Assembly (NCBI RefSeq): GCF_014648175.1
Contig: NZ_BMQP01000041.1
Span: forward strand, 1 to 64,000
Source: Planobispora rosea
Lineage (GTDB): Bacteria; Actinomycetota; Actinomycetes; Streptosporangiales; Streptosporangiaceae
Reading direction: 5' to 3'
Length of the DNA: 64,000 nt
Part shown: piece by piece, positions 24,835 through 32,888 of the stretch
Position numbering within the stretch: position 1 is the first letter of the stretch
How the letters are laid out: every line of letters begins with the position of its first letter
Translations under genes and position numbers: made by a program
Notes under the pieces: model-generated
What the model was told of the DNA's origin: nothing
Database searches by the model: none
The model's input: only the letters and a program-made list of their open reading frames with translations

Positions 24835-26109
24835 ATGCACGACCACCCCCGTCCCGACCACCGCTGTCCCGACCACCGCCGTCCCGGTCATGACCGGCCC
24901 GGGCGCGGCCGTCCCGACCACCGCCGTCTCGGCCGCGAGCTCGACCTGTTCGACACCGACCCGCTCATCGGCAGGGGCCTTCCGTTCTGGCTGCCGGCGG
25001 GCGCCGCCGTACGGCACGCCGTGGAGGGCTACGTGCGCCGGGCCGAGCGCCTCGCCGGCTACCGGCACGTCCACTCCCCCATCATGGGCAAACGTGAGCT
25101 GTACGAGATATCCGGGCACTGGGCGCACTACCGCGAGGACATGTTCCCTCCCATGATCGTCGGCGGCGAGGAGTTCGTGCTCCGCCCCAGCCTGTGCCCG
25201 CACCACGCGCTGGTCTTCCGCTCCCGGCCGCGCAGTCACCGGGACCTGCCGCTGCGCCTGGCCGAGCTGGGCGGCATGCACCGGGCCGAGCTGTCGGGGG
25301 TGCTCGGCGGGCTGTCCCGGGTCCGGGCCATCCAGCTCAACGACGGCCACGTGTTCTGCGCCGAGGAGGACGCGGGCCGGGAGGTGGCGGCGGCGCTGGC
25401 GATGATCGCCGAGGCCCACCGGGCGCTGGGCGTCACCGCCTCCGGGTACCGGCTCTCGCTCCGGGGCGACGGGGACAAGTACATCGACGACCCGGCCATG
25501 TGGGAACGGGCCGAGGTGATCCTGCGCGGGGCGCTGGAGGAGCGCGGCCTGCCGTACGAGGAGGCGGCGGGTGAGGGCGCCTTCTACGGACCGAAGATCG
25601 ATGTGCAGATCACCGACCCGGCCGGGCGCGAGTCGACCCTGTCGACCGTGCAGGTGGACCTGTTCCAGCCGGGCCGGTTCGGACTGGAGTACATCGGCCC
25701 GGACCAGCGCATGCGCCGGCCGGTGATGGTGCACCGCAGTGTGGTCGGGAGCATGGAGCGGCTGATGGCCCACCTGATCGAGGTGTACGGCGGGGCCTTC
25801 CCGGCCTGGCTCGCCCCGGTCCAGGTGGTGGCGCTCCCGGTCTCGGACACCGAACGGCACGCGGCCGGGGAGTTCGTCAGGGCGTGTGAGGAGGCGGGGC
25901 TCCGGGCCGAGCTGTCGGGGCCGGAGGACGGCACCCTGGGGGCCCGGATCCGCGAGAGCAGGCTGGTGCCGTACCAGGCGGTGATCGGGCCGCGGGAGGC
26001 CGGGGCCGGGCAGGTCTCACTCCGCCTGCGCGACGGCTCCCGCCGGGAGCCGCTCCCCGCCTCCGAGGTGGTCGCGTGGTTGTCACGGGAGGCCGCGCCC
26101 CATCGGTGA
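24835..26109 (+). CDS. Short threonyl-tRNA synthetase paralogue lacking TGS and editing domains
   Basis: 424 residues against about 640-680 for full ThrRS. It begins with a His/Asp/Arg/Pro repeat (DHPRP, DHRCP, DHRRP) of about 30 residues, then the class II catalytic core (about 40-310) and the anticodon-binding domain (about 320-420). Motif 2 is RLAELGGMHRAELSGVLGG and motif 3 is PVMVHRSVVGSMERLMAHLIE. The three zinc ligands of ThrRS are conserved: Cys121, His172 and His300, with the same 51-residue first spacing as in Escherichia coli. The N-terminal TGS and SAD editing domains are absent, so Ser-tRNA(Thr) could not be proofread in cis. GAGGAG lies 7 bases before the ATG. Expression is probably controlled by the threonine attenuator upstream. 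Confidence 0.88.
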   Translation: MHDHPRPDHRCPDHRRPGHDRPGRGRPDHRRLGRELDLFDTDPLIGRGLPFWLPAGAAVRHAVEGYVRRAERLAGYRHVHSPIMGKRELYEISGHWAHYREDMFPPMIVGGEEFVLRPSLCPHHALVFRSRPRSHRDLPLRLAELGGMHRAELSGVLGGLSRVRAIQLNDGHVFCAEEDAGREVAAALAMIAEAHRALGVTASGYRLSLRGDGDKYIDDPAMWERAEVILRGALEERGLPYEEAAGEGAFYGPKIDVQITDPAGRESTLSTVQVDLFQPGRFGLEYIGPDQRMRRPVMVHRSVVGSMERLMAHLIEVYGGAFPAWLAPVQVVALPVSDTERHAAGEFVRACEEAGLRAELSGPEDGTLGARIRESRLVPYQAVIGPREAGAGQVSLRLRDGSRREPLPASEVVAWLSREAAPHR

Positions 26110-26142
26110 CGGCCTCCCGGACGACGGGGGATATCAAGGGAT

Positions 26143-27335
26143 CTAAGGGCGTTCCTCCTCCCCCGCCAGGCCCGCCGCGCGCATCGCGGCGTGCAGCGGT
26201 TCCAGCAGCGCCGCCGCCTGCTCCTCCCGTGTCACCAGGGCGGGCAGCGGCCCGTACGGCGCGGCCACCGGCGCGTACGCCCCCACGGGGGCGACTCCGG
26301 CCGCGACCGCGGCGTCGGGCACCCCGGCGCCGACCCGCGACGGGTCCAGCTGCGGGAGCGGCCGGCAGGACGCTCTGATGATCTCGAAGAGCCGGTCGAC
26401 CCGGACGCTGTCGCGCACCGCCTGGGAGCGGCCGGGCTCCGGCCGGAACATCGGGTGGTGGGCCAGCACCGGGGCGGCGACCGCGGCCACATGCGCCGCC
26501 GCGGTGGCCGTTCCGCCGCGGGGCCCGTAGCTGGTGGGCGGCAGCCCGGAGACGATCACCAGGCCGGGGGCGCAGCAGTCCAGCCCCGGCCCACCGGCGC
26601 TGAAGCGCGGCACGAAGACGCCCTCCGGCGTGGGCAGTCCGTCCAGGTGGACCAGGTCGGCGCTGTCCGGCGGGAACGTGCCCAGCCGGCCGAGCGCGCC
26701 CACCGCCAGTACGCCGGGCAGGGCGGCCGGGTAGGTCAGCGCTCCGCCGGAGTCACCGGCGGCGGCCACGCACACCACCCCGTTGCGGCGCGCTTCCTCG
26801 GTCTTGGCGGCGACCAGGGGGAGTGCCCGGGGAAACCGTAGGCGATCAGGGCGACGTCGATCCGCTGCTCGATGCAGTAGTCGAGGGCCTCCACCAGGTC
26901 CAGGGTCGTCCCCTCGGGCGCGACCCGGCACCCGTACACCTCCGCCTCGGGGGTCAGCCCCACCACGCCCGAGGCGATCACCGCGATCCGCACGCCGTGC
27001 CCGCGGTGGGTCGGGGGCAGCCGGTCGAATCCCATCGCCCGCGTCCCCCAGGAGTCGAGCTGCTGGTCGGGGAAGCCCGGGTGGGTCTCGGTGATCCGCA
27101 GGCAGGTCACCGTGCTGGGCGCGTCCACGTTCAGGAGCGGCTGGTTGACCATGGCCGGCCAGCAGCCCCGCGGCGGGCGCACCACCAGTGCCCGGACCGA
27201 GGCCAGGGCGTCCGGGGGCACGGCCAGCTCCGCCCGGCCCTCCGCCCCGGTGTAGGCGGTGAACGCGACGCCGTACAGGCTCACCTCCGCTCCCTCGGTC
27301 GGCCTCCCGCCGTCGTCGCGGACCTCGACGGCCAC
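26143..27335 (-). pseudogene. Subtilase-like protein, frameshifted and without catalytic residues
   Basis: Protein-like sequence begins near the GTG at 27335 (TVAVEVRDDGGRPTEGAEVSLYG, an Ig-like N-terminal domain) and runs to DVALIAYGFPG near 26835. It then continues one frame over as ALPLVAAKTEEARRNGVVCVAAAGDSGGALTYPAALPGVLAVGA to the stop at 26143. The break is at a TTTCCCCGGG stretch. The subtilase triad is degraded even ignoring the break: the Asp site reads VIASGV instead of VIDTGV, the oxyanion Asn is Asp in AAGDSGG, and the Ser site reads GTATAAAHVAAVAA instead of GTSMAAPHVAG. Either an authentic pseudogene or a pseudoprotease with a sequencing error. Confidence 0.72.
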
Positions 27336-27489
27336 CGTGCGACGGCTCCGGCAATAGACCTGAAATGCCCGTGGAATCGGACAGAAAAGACCGGTAATGC
27401 CTAGCCGACGGTCCCGATCCCGCCTAGGTTCGTCAGGGGGACCACATAACACCACACAGTCAACCAGCTATGTGCCTGGGAAGTGCGTC

Positions 27490-27684
27490 ATGCGCATTGT
27501 GCGATGGCCCGGCCCGCCGGTGGTTGTCAAGGTCAAAACTCGAGGCGTCCTCACCGTCGCCGTCTCCCCGGCCCTGACGGACCGGGAGATCCTCGATCTG
27601 GCCAGCCTTGTCCTGTCCGGCAGCGAATACCAGGGATTCCGCAGGGAGATCGGTCATACCCCGCCCGCCTCCGGGAGCACGTGA
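27490..27684 (+). CDS. Small hypothetical protein, 64 residues
   Basis: MRIVRWPGPPVVVKVKTRGVLTVAVSPALTDREILDLASLVLSGSEYQGFRREIG is a well-formed alpha/beta-looking sequence with a GGGAAG ribosome-binding site seven bases before the ATG. No family recognised, no signal peptide or membrane segment. Divergent from the broken subtilase; a regulatory or accessory role cannot be inferred. Confidence 0.5.
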   Translation: MRIVRWPGPPVVVKVKTRGVLTVAVSPALTDREILDLASLVLSGSEYQGFRREIGHTPPASGST

Positions 27685-27792
27685 ACACATATGCGAACAC
27701 ACCTACATATCCGTCGCGCGGACGAGTGAGAGCGAGGACCGGCCTGCGACAGGCCGGACGGAACACCGGCCGGCGGCCTGCCGACCGGGGCG

Positions 27793-29205
27793 TCAGCCTG
27801 CGGAGGAACCCGCGGGCGAGTCCTCGGAGGCCGTACGTACCGGACCGAACACGGCGCGGGTGTCGATGACCTTCCCGAAGGGCGCCCAGTGACCCTCCTC
27901 GAACCTGGCCAGCATCATCGACTCGATCGGAAAGCCGTCGCCGGGACCGGTGGACAGCGTGATCCCGGGGAGCAGGGTGTCGACGGGCACGTCGTCGAGG
28001 TTGCGGACCGCCTCGAGCAGCCCTTCGCGGGTGGGGCACTCCATCCGCCGGAGCGCCTCGACGAAGGCCTGCGCGACGGTCCAGCCGAACACGGTCTGCG
28101 GGGCGGCGGGATCGGCCTCGGGAGCGTAGCTCAGCAGGCTCCTGCGGTAGACCTCGACCGCAGGATCGTCCTCCCACTCCGGGTTCGCGGGGTCCTTCTG
28201 GTACACGGCGGACACGATCTCCGGCACCTTCCCCGTGTCCACGGTCTCCATCACGGCCGGGGACACGGCCACGCTGTTGAGGATGTGCAGGGGGTTCCAG
28301 GAGGTGACCGCGGCGTCGACGGCGAGCGCCTGGGCCCCGAACTTCGGGGTGGTGACGCTCAGCAGCACGTCGGCCCCGGAGGAGGCGAGGTTCGCCAGCT
28401 GTCCCTGCACCCCGGGGTCGGTGACCTCGTAGCTCTGCTCCGCGACGATCCGGACCTCGCTGCCGCGGATCGCGTCGGCGAAGCCGTCGCGCAGGTCCCT
28501 GCCGAAGTCGTCGTTCTGGTAGAGAACCGCCACCGTCGCCCACGGCATCGTCTCCTTCAGGTGCTGGGCGTAGACCCTTGCCTCGGCCACGTAGCTGGGC
28601 TGGTACCCGATGGTCCAGGGGTAGCCCCCGTCGGTCCCCCAGCGGGAGGCGCCGGTCGCCACGAAGACCTGGGGCACCCGCCGGCGGCCGGCGTAGTCGC
28701 GCACCGCGGCGGTCGAGGGCGTCCCGACCGTCTGGAAGATCGTGAACACCTCCTCCAGCTCGACGAGCCTGCGGACCTCCTCCACGGCTCTGGCGGGCTG
28801 GTAGCCGTCGTCGCGGACGAGGAACTCGATCTTCCTGCCGTCCACCCCTCCCCCGTCGTTGACGTGACCGAAGTAGGCCCGCACACCCGAGGCGATCAGC
28901 CCGTAGGCGGAGGCGGGCCCGGACAGGGGATAGATCCCGCCGACCTTGACGGTGTCCTCGGTGATACCCGTGACCTGTTGTCCCGCACAGGAACCGGTGG
29001 CCACGGCCTCGGGACCGCCGGTGAGGCGGCACCCGCCCAGCGGGAGCACCAGGACGAGCGCGGCGGCCATCGCCGCACCGCGGACCGCCGCACCGCGGAC
29101 CGCCGGGCCGCGGGCCGCGCCGCGTGGCGTGCTCCGGGCCACCGCACGGGCCGCGCCGTACGACATGCCCCCGGTCACCGCACCGGTCCTGGTCCTTCCC
29201 CGCAC
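27793..29205 (-). CDS. Branched-chain amino-acid-type ABC transporter substrate-binding lipoprotein
   Basis: 470 residues, last gene of a five-gene transporter operon. Signal region with lipobox LVLPLGGC (Cys near residue 59), preceded by an Ala/Arg/Gly-rich stretch with tandem AVRGA repeats. The mature part is a Leu/Ile/Val-binding-type (Peripla_BP_6) domain: VKVGGIYPLSGPASAYG, VGTPSTAAVRDYAGRRRVPQVFVATGA, ATVAVLYQNDDFGRDLRDGF. The true ligand may be an amino acid, amide, urea or aromatic acid. GTG start at 29205 has GGAGGGG at the right spacing and overlaps the stop region of the permease gene. A start at MSYGAAR, 13 codons later, would also give an export signal. Confidence 0.9.
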   Translation of the reverse strand: MRGRTRTGAVTGGMSYGAARAVARSTPRGAARGPAVRGAAVRGAAMAAALVLVLPLGGCRLTGGPEAVATGSCAGQQVTGITEDTVKVGGIYPLSGPASAYGLIASGVRAYFGHVNDGGGVDGRKIEFLVRDDGYQPARAVEEVRRLVELEEVFTIFQTVGTPSTAAVRDYAGRRRVPQVFVATGASRWGTDGGYPWTIGYQPSYVAEARVYAQHLKETMPWATVAVLYQNDDFGRDLRDGFADAIRGSEVRIVAEQSYEVTDPGVQGQLANLASSGADVLLSVTTPKFGAQALAVDAAVTSWNPLHILNSVAVSPAVMETVDTGKVPEIVSAVYQKDPANPEWEDDPAVEVYRRSLLSYAPEADPAAPQTVFGWTVAQAFVEALRRMECPTREGLLEAVRNLDDVPVDTLLPGITLSTGPGDGFPIESMMLARFEEGHWAPFGKVIDTRAVFGPVRTASEDSPAGSSAG

Positions 29206-29207
29206 GA

Positions 29208-30230
29208 TCAGCCCCTCCCGAGCCGGCGCGCCACCCCGCCGGCCGCCATGCGCAGCAGCCCGGCCAGTCCGGTCGGCGCGAAACAGACGACCACGATGAT
29301 CAGCAGTCCCGAGACGATGCCCGGGATCGCGTCCCCGGCCCGCTGCGCGGCGGCGGGGACGAACGTCACGAAGACCCCGCCCAGGAGCGGGCCGGCCAGC
29401 GAGCCCGGTCCGCCGATCACGACGGCGGCGAGCAGGACGATCGAGAGCGTCACGGTGAAGGAGTCAGGGGAGACGAACCCGACCACCCACGCGTAGAGCG
29501 TTCCCGCCACCCCCGCGTACATCGCGCTCCACCCGAACGCCAGTGCCCGGTGGGAGCCGGGCCGTACCCCCAGGATCTCGGCCGCGGCCGGATTCTCCCG
29601 GACCGCCGTCAGCGCCCGCCCGGCACGCGACTCCAGCAGGTTGCGGGCCGCGGCGAAGGCCACCGCCGCCACGGCGAGGACCAGGAGGTAGAGCCACTGG
29701 TCCTCGGCGAGCCCGGTCCAGGACGGCGGGGACGGCACGGGCACCGACAGCCCCATCGAGCCCCCGGTCACCGTCCCGAAGCGTTTGATCACCGGTGGGA
29801 CGACCGCGGCGGTCACGAAGGTCACCACCGCCAGGTAGGGCCCGCTCAGCCGCAGGGCGGGCCGGCCGAGGGCGAGACCGAGGCCGAAGGTGACCAGCGC
29901 GGCCACCGGCAGGGCCAGCGGGTACGGCACGCCGAGCCGGCCCGTCATGATCGCCGCGATGTACGCGCCGATCGCGAGGAACGCCCCGTGCCCGAGGGAC
30001 ACCCGGCCGCCGTGCCCGACGACGAGGTTCAGCCCGAGCAGGGCGATCCCGTAGACGAGGACCATGGTCAGCTGGAAGACCCGGTACGGCTCCAGGACGA
30101 ACGGGGCTGCGCAGGCGGCCACGGCCAGCGCCGCCAGCGTCGTCCGCTGCCAGGGCCACACCCGCCTGCGGTCCCCGGCCATCCGGCCGACCGCGAGCCT
30201 GCGGTGCCCGGTCTGCGCGACGGCGTTCAC
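29208..30230 (-). CDS. livM: Branched-chain amino-acid ABC transporter permease, LivM type
   Basis: 340 residues, about 9-10 transmembrane helices and the LivM signatures GLNLVVGHGGRVSLGHGAFLAIGAYIAA and AVRENPAAAEILGV (the cytoplasmic EAA-like coupling loop). Forms the membrane channel with the LivH-type protein. The GTG at 30230 (MNAVAQTG) is chosen for GAGAGGGGA upstream; a start at 30266 would add 12 residues and overlap less naturally. Gene order G-F-H-M-substrate-binding is compact and co-directional. Confidence 0.9.
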   Translation of the reverse strand: MNAVAQTGHRRLAVGRMAGDRRRVWPWQRTTLAALAVAACAAPFVLEPYRVFQLTMVLVYGIALLGLNLVVGHGGRVSLGHGAFLAIGAYIAAIMTGRLGVPYPLALPVAALVTFGLGLALGRPALRLSGPYLAVVTFVTAAVVPPVIKRFGTVTGGSMGLSVPVPSPPSWTGLAEDQWLYLLVLAVAAVAFAAARNLLESRAGRALTAVRENPAAAEILGVRPGSHRALAFGWSAMYAGVAGTLYAWVVGFVSPDSFTVTLSIVLLAAVVIGGPGSLAGPLLGGVFVTFVPAAAQRAGDAIPGIVSGLLIIVVVCFAPTGLAGLLRMAAGGVARRLGRG

Positions 30231-30276
30231 GCCGGTCCCCTCTCGCCCGTCGTTCCCGTGCCGCACCGCACCGCGC

Positions 30277-31155
30277 TCACCACTGTCCCGCCGTTCCCGC
30301 CGTTCCCGCCGGGCCGCGGCGGAGCACCAGGACCGCGACGATGACCAGCAGCGGCACGATCACCTTGAGGTCGGCGCCGACGAACGCCACATACGTCCCG
30401 GCCAGCGTCTCGGCCACACCGAGCCCCAGTCCCGCGACGACGGCCGCCACGGGGTCGCGGAAGCCGCCCACGACGGCGGCGGCGAAGGCGTACACCAGGA
30501 CGCCTCCCATCATGTTCGGCTCCAGGAACAGCAGGGGGGCCACGAGGATCCCGGCGATCGCCCCGACGGCGGCGGCCAGCCCCCAGCCGAGGCCCAGCAC
30601 CCTGCCGACCCGGACGCCGGACAGGCGGGCCGCCACCGGATCGGCCGCGACCGCCCGCATGATCAGCCCCGCGCCGGTGTGCCGGAAGAACGCGTGGAGC
30701 AGCAGCATCATGACGGCGACGACCCCGAGCACGCCCAGCGCGGAGAACCCGCTCTGCGCGCTGCCGAAGCTGAGCGCGGCGGGGAAGGGGTTGGGGAAGG
30801 AACGGACGGCGAAGGACCACACCAGGCCCGCGGCCGCGTTGACGAAGACCATCAGTCCCACCGTCACGGCCACCGGCGCCAGTTCCCGGTCGCCCTCGAC
30901 CCGCCGGATGATCGAACGTTCCACCAGCATGCCGCCCACGAGCGAGACGGCGAGGGTGACCGGCAGCGCGGCCCAGAACGGCAGGCCCGCGTCGAGGAGC
31001 TGCCAGGCGACGTACGCCGAGAGCATGGCCAGCTCGCCCTGGGCGAAGTTGACGATCCCGTTGAAGCGGTGGACGAGCACCAGGGCCAGGGCGAGCCCGG
31101 CGTAGACGGCTCCCAGACTCAGTCCCTGCACGATCTGGAGCAGCAGTCCTGCCAC
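30277..31155 (-). CDS. livH: Branched-chain amino-acid ABC transporter permease, LivH type
   Basis: 292 residues with about 8 transmembrane helices. LivH hallmarks are seen: QGLSLGAVYAGLALALVLVHRFNGIVNFAQGELAMLSAYVAW and ADPVAARLSGVRVGRVLGLGWGLAAAVGAIAGIL. Partner of the LivM-type permease. GTG start at 31155, only 6 bp after the livF stop, so translation is probably coupled. Confidence 0.92.
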   Translation of the reverse strand: MAGLLLQIVQGLSLGAVYAGLALALVLVHRFNGIVNFAQGELAMLSAYVAWQLLDAGLPFWAALPVTLAVSLVGGMLVERSIIRRVEGDRELAPVAVTVGLMVFVNAAAGLVWSFAVRSFPNPFPAALSFGSAQSGFSALGVLGVVAVMMLLLHAFFRHTGAGLIMRAVAADPVAARLSGVRVGRVLGLGWGLAAAVGAIAGILVAPLLFLEPNMMGGVLVYAFAAAVVGGFRDPVAAVVAGLGLGVAETLAGTYVAFVGADLKVIVPLLVIVAVLVLRRGPAGTAGTAGQW

Positions 31156-31161
31156 CGCCGG

Positions 31162-31941
31162 TCACCTCCCCGGCCGGAAGAGGGAGGGACGGCGGCCGGC
31201 CTGCGGCCATCCCGCCGGGCCGCCCACGGTCAGGCGCCCCGACTCCATGACGAGGGCACGGCTGGTGAACTCCAGCGCCAGCCGCGCGTCCTGCTCGACC
31301 AGGAGCATCGCGACCCGGTCGTGGGAGCCGACCGCGCGGAGCACGTCGAACATCCTCCGGGTGGCGACGGGCGCCAGCCCCCGGGAGGGCTCGTCGAGCA
31401 GGAGCAGACGGGGCCGCGTCATCAGGGCGCGGCCGACCGCGAGCATCTGCTGCTCGCCCCCGCTCAGGCTCCCGGCGGGCTGGCTCAGGTGCGCCCGCAG
31501 GACCGGGAACCAGGCCAGGACACGGCGCATGTCCTCGGCCCGTTCGGCGGCGGGCCGCAGGTGCGCGCCGATCCGCAGGTTCTCCTCCACGGTGAGGGGG
31601 GCGAACAGGCCCCGGCCCTCCGGGACGTGCGCCACCCCCAGCCGGACGATCTCCTCCGGGGCCCTGCCGAGCAGCTCGGTCCCGTCCAGAAGGACCGATC
31701 CCCGGCCGCGTACCAGGCCGGACAGCGCCCGCAGCATGGTCGTCTTGCCCGCGCCGTTCGGTCCGAGGACGGCGACCATCTCCCCCGCGGCCAGTTCCAG
31801 ATCGACGCCGTGCAGGACCCGCGCCGGACCGTAGCCCGCGCGCAGGCCGTGCACCCGCAGCAGGGCCGCTGGACCGTTCCCCGTCCCGGGCGGGGCTTCG
31901 AAGAGGGACCGCGGGTGATCCCCCGGGCCGTTCACGGTCAT
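31162..31941 (-). CDS. livF: ABC transporter ATP-binding protein, LivF type
   Basis: 259 residues. Walker A GPNGAGKTT, Q-loop region, signature LSGGEQQMLAVGRAL and Walker B RLLLLDEPSRGLAP are all intact, with the LivF-specific VPEGRGLFAPLTVEENL. About 25 extra N-terminal residues (MTVNGPGDHPRSLFEAPPG) precede the domain. ATG at 31941 overlaps the livG stop by four bases (ATGA), showing translational coupling. Confidence 0.93.
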   Translation of the reverse strand: MTVNGPGDHPRSLFEAPPGTGNGPAALLRVHGLRAGYGPARVLHGVDLELAAGEMVAVLGPNGAGKTTMLRALSGLVRGRGSVLLDGTELLGRAPEEIVRLGVAHVPEGRGLFAPLTVEENLRIGAHLRPAAERAEDMRRVLAWFPVLRAHLSQPAGSLSGGEQQMLAVGRALMTRPRLLLLDEPSRGLAPVATRRMFDVLRAVGSHDRVAMLLVEQDARLALEFTSRALVMESGRLTVGGPAGWPQAGRRPSLFRPGR

Positions 31942-32699
31942 GGGGCGACTCCCAGGCACGCGTCGATGACGGCCGGATCGCGGCCGACCCGGTCCGGCGG
32001 CCCGTCCGCGATCTTCCTGCCGGAGTCGAGGCAGACGATCCGGTCGCACAGGCCCATCACGAACCCCATGTGGTGCTCGACGACGATGATCGCGGCACCG
32101 GAGGCGGAGTGCACGTCCTGGATGACGCGGCCGATGTCCGCCGCCTCGTCCTGGCCCAGGCCGCTGATCGGCTCGTCGAGCAGGAGCAGGCGGGGCCGTA
32201 CGGCCAGCGCGCGGGCGATCTCGATCCGCTTCAGCGTCCCGTGCGGGAGGTGGGCGGCCGGGTGGTCGGCCAGCGGGAGCAGGTCCATGTGCTCCAGGAT
32301 CCCGTCGGTGATCCGGCGGATCTGTTGTTCCTCCCGGCGGCTGCGGCCCAGCCGGAGCGCGGCCGCGCCGAACCCGGACCGTCCGTGGCGGTGGGCGCCG
32401 ACCATGACGTTCTCGCGTACCGACAGCCCGGGGAAGAGGCCGAGGTGCTGGAAGGTCCGGGCGATGCCGCGCCGGGCGACCTCGTACGGGGCAAGCCCGC
32501 CCAGTTCCCCGGTCTCGAAGCGCATCCGGCCCGCGACGGGGTCACGCCGCCGGGTCAGGCAGTCGAACAGGGTGGTCTTGCCCGCCCCGTTCGGCCCGAT
32601 CAGGCCGACCAGCTCACCGGGGCGGACCGTGAGATCGACCTCCGACAGGGCGGTGACGCCGCCGAACCGCACGGTCAGCCCGCCGATCTCAAGTGTCAC
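31938..32699 (-). CDS. livG: ABC transporter ATP-binding protein, LivG type
   Basis: 253 residues; first gene of the transporter operon. Walker A GPNGAGKTT, LivG-type FQHLGLFPGLSVRENVMVGAH and Walker B RLLLLDEPISGLG. The ABC signature is unusual: LPHGTLKRIEIARAL replaces the LivG-typical LPYGxQRRLEIARAL, so the Gln/Gly-rich core is altered but the dimer-contacting LEIARAL part is kept. GTG start at 32699. The operon is divergent from the LuxR-type ATPase regulator, which may control it. Confidence 0.92.
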   Translation of the reverse strand: MTLEIGGLTVRFGGVTALSEVDLTVRPGELVGLIGPNGAGKTTLFDCLTRRRDPVAGRMRFETGELGGLAPYEVARRGIARTFQHLGLFPGLSVRENVMVGAHRHGRSGFGAAALRLGRSRREEQQIRRITDGILEHMDLLPLADHPAAHLPHGTLKRIEIARALAVRPRLLLLDEPISGLGQDEAADIGRVIQDVHSASGAAIIVVEHHMGFVMGLCDRIVCLDSGRKIADGPPDRVGRDPAVIDACLGVAP

Positions 32700-32787
32700 C
32701 GTCTCTCCTCGGGAGGGCGTGGCCGGTCAGGGCAATGACGAGGGCCGGGTGGGAGAAGGGAAGTCTCCGGGCTCCGCGCCGGTGTGC

Positions 32788-32804
32788 GCATCGGTGAAAT
32801 CACC
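32788..32804. promoter_or_regulatory. 17-bp site with GGTGA/TCACC palindrome, copy 1
   Basis: Contains GGTGAAATCACC (32793-32804), 85 bp upstream of the LuxR-type regulator and between it and the divergent liv operon. On the minus strand it reads GGTGATTTCACCGATGC, identical over 17 bases to the site at 36027-36043 downstream of the regulator. Confidence 0.5.
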
Positions 32805-32830
32805 GGTCTTGGAGACGTCCGCGCAGATGT

Positions 32831-32850
32831 CGACACCGGTCCGACACCGG
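32831..32850. repeat. Direct repeat CGACACCGG in regulator promoter
   Basis: CGACACCGG occurs at 32831-32839 and 32842-32850, an 11-bp period (one helical turn), 39 bp before the LuxR-type regulator start. Candidate activator site. Confidence 0.4.
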
Positions 32851-32888
32851 CTCTTCTCAGTGGTGACACATCCGCGTAACACTGGGCC

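Noticed and set aside
26820..26845. Programmed frameshift in the subtilase gene
   Set aside because: The TTTCCCCGGG run lacks a typical slippery heptamer plus downstream structure, and the protein has already lost its triad.
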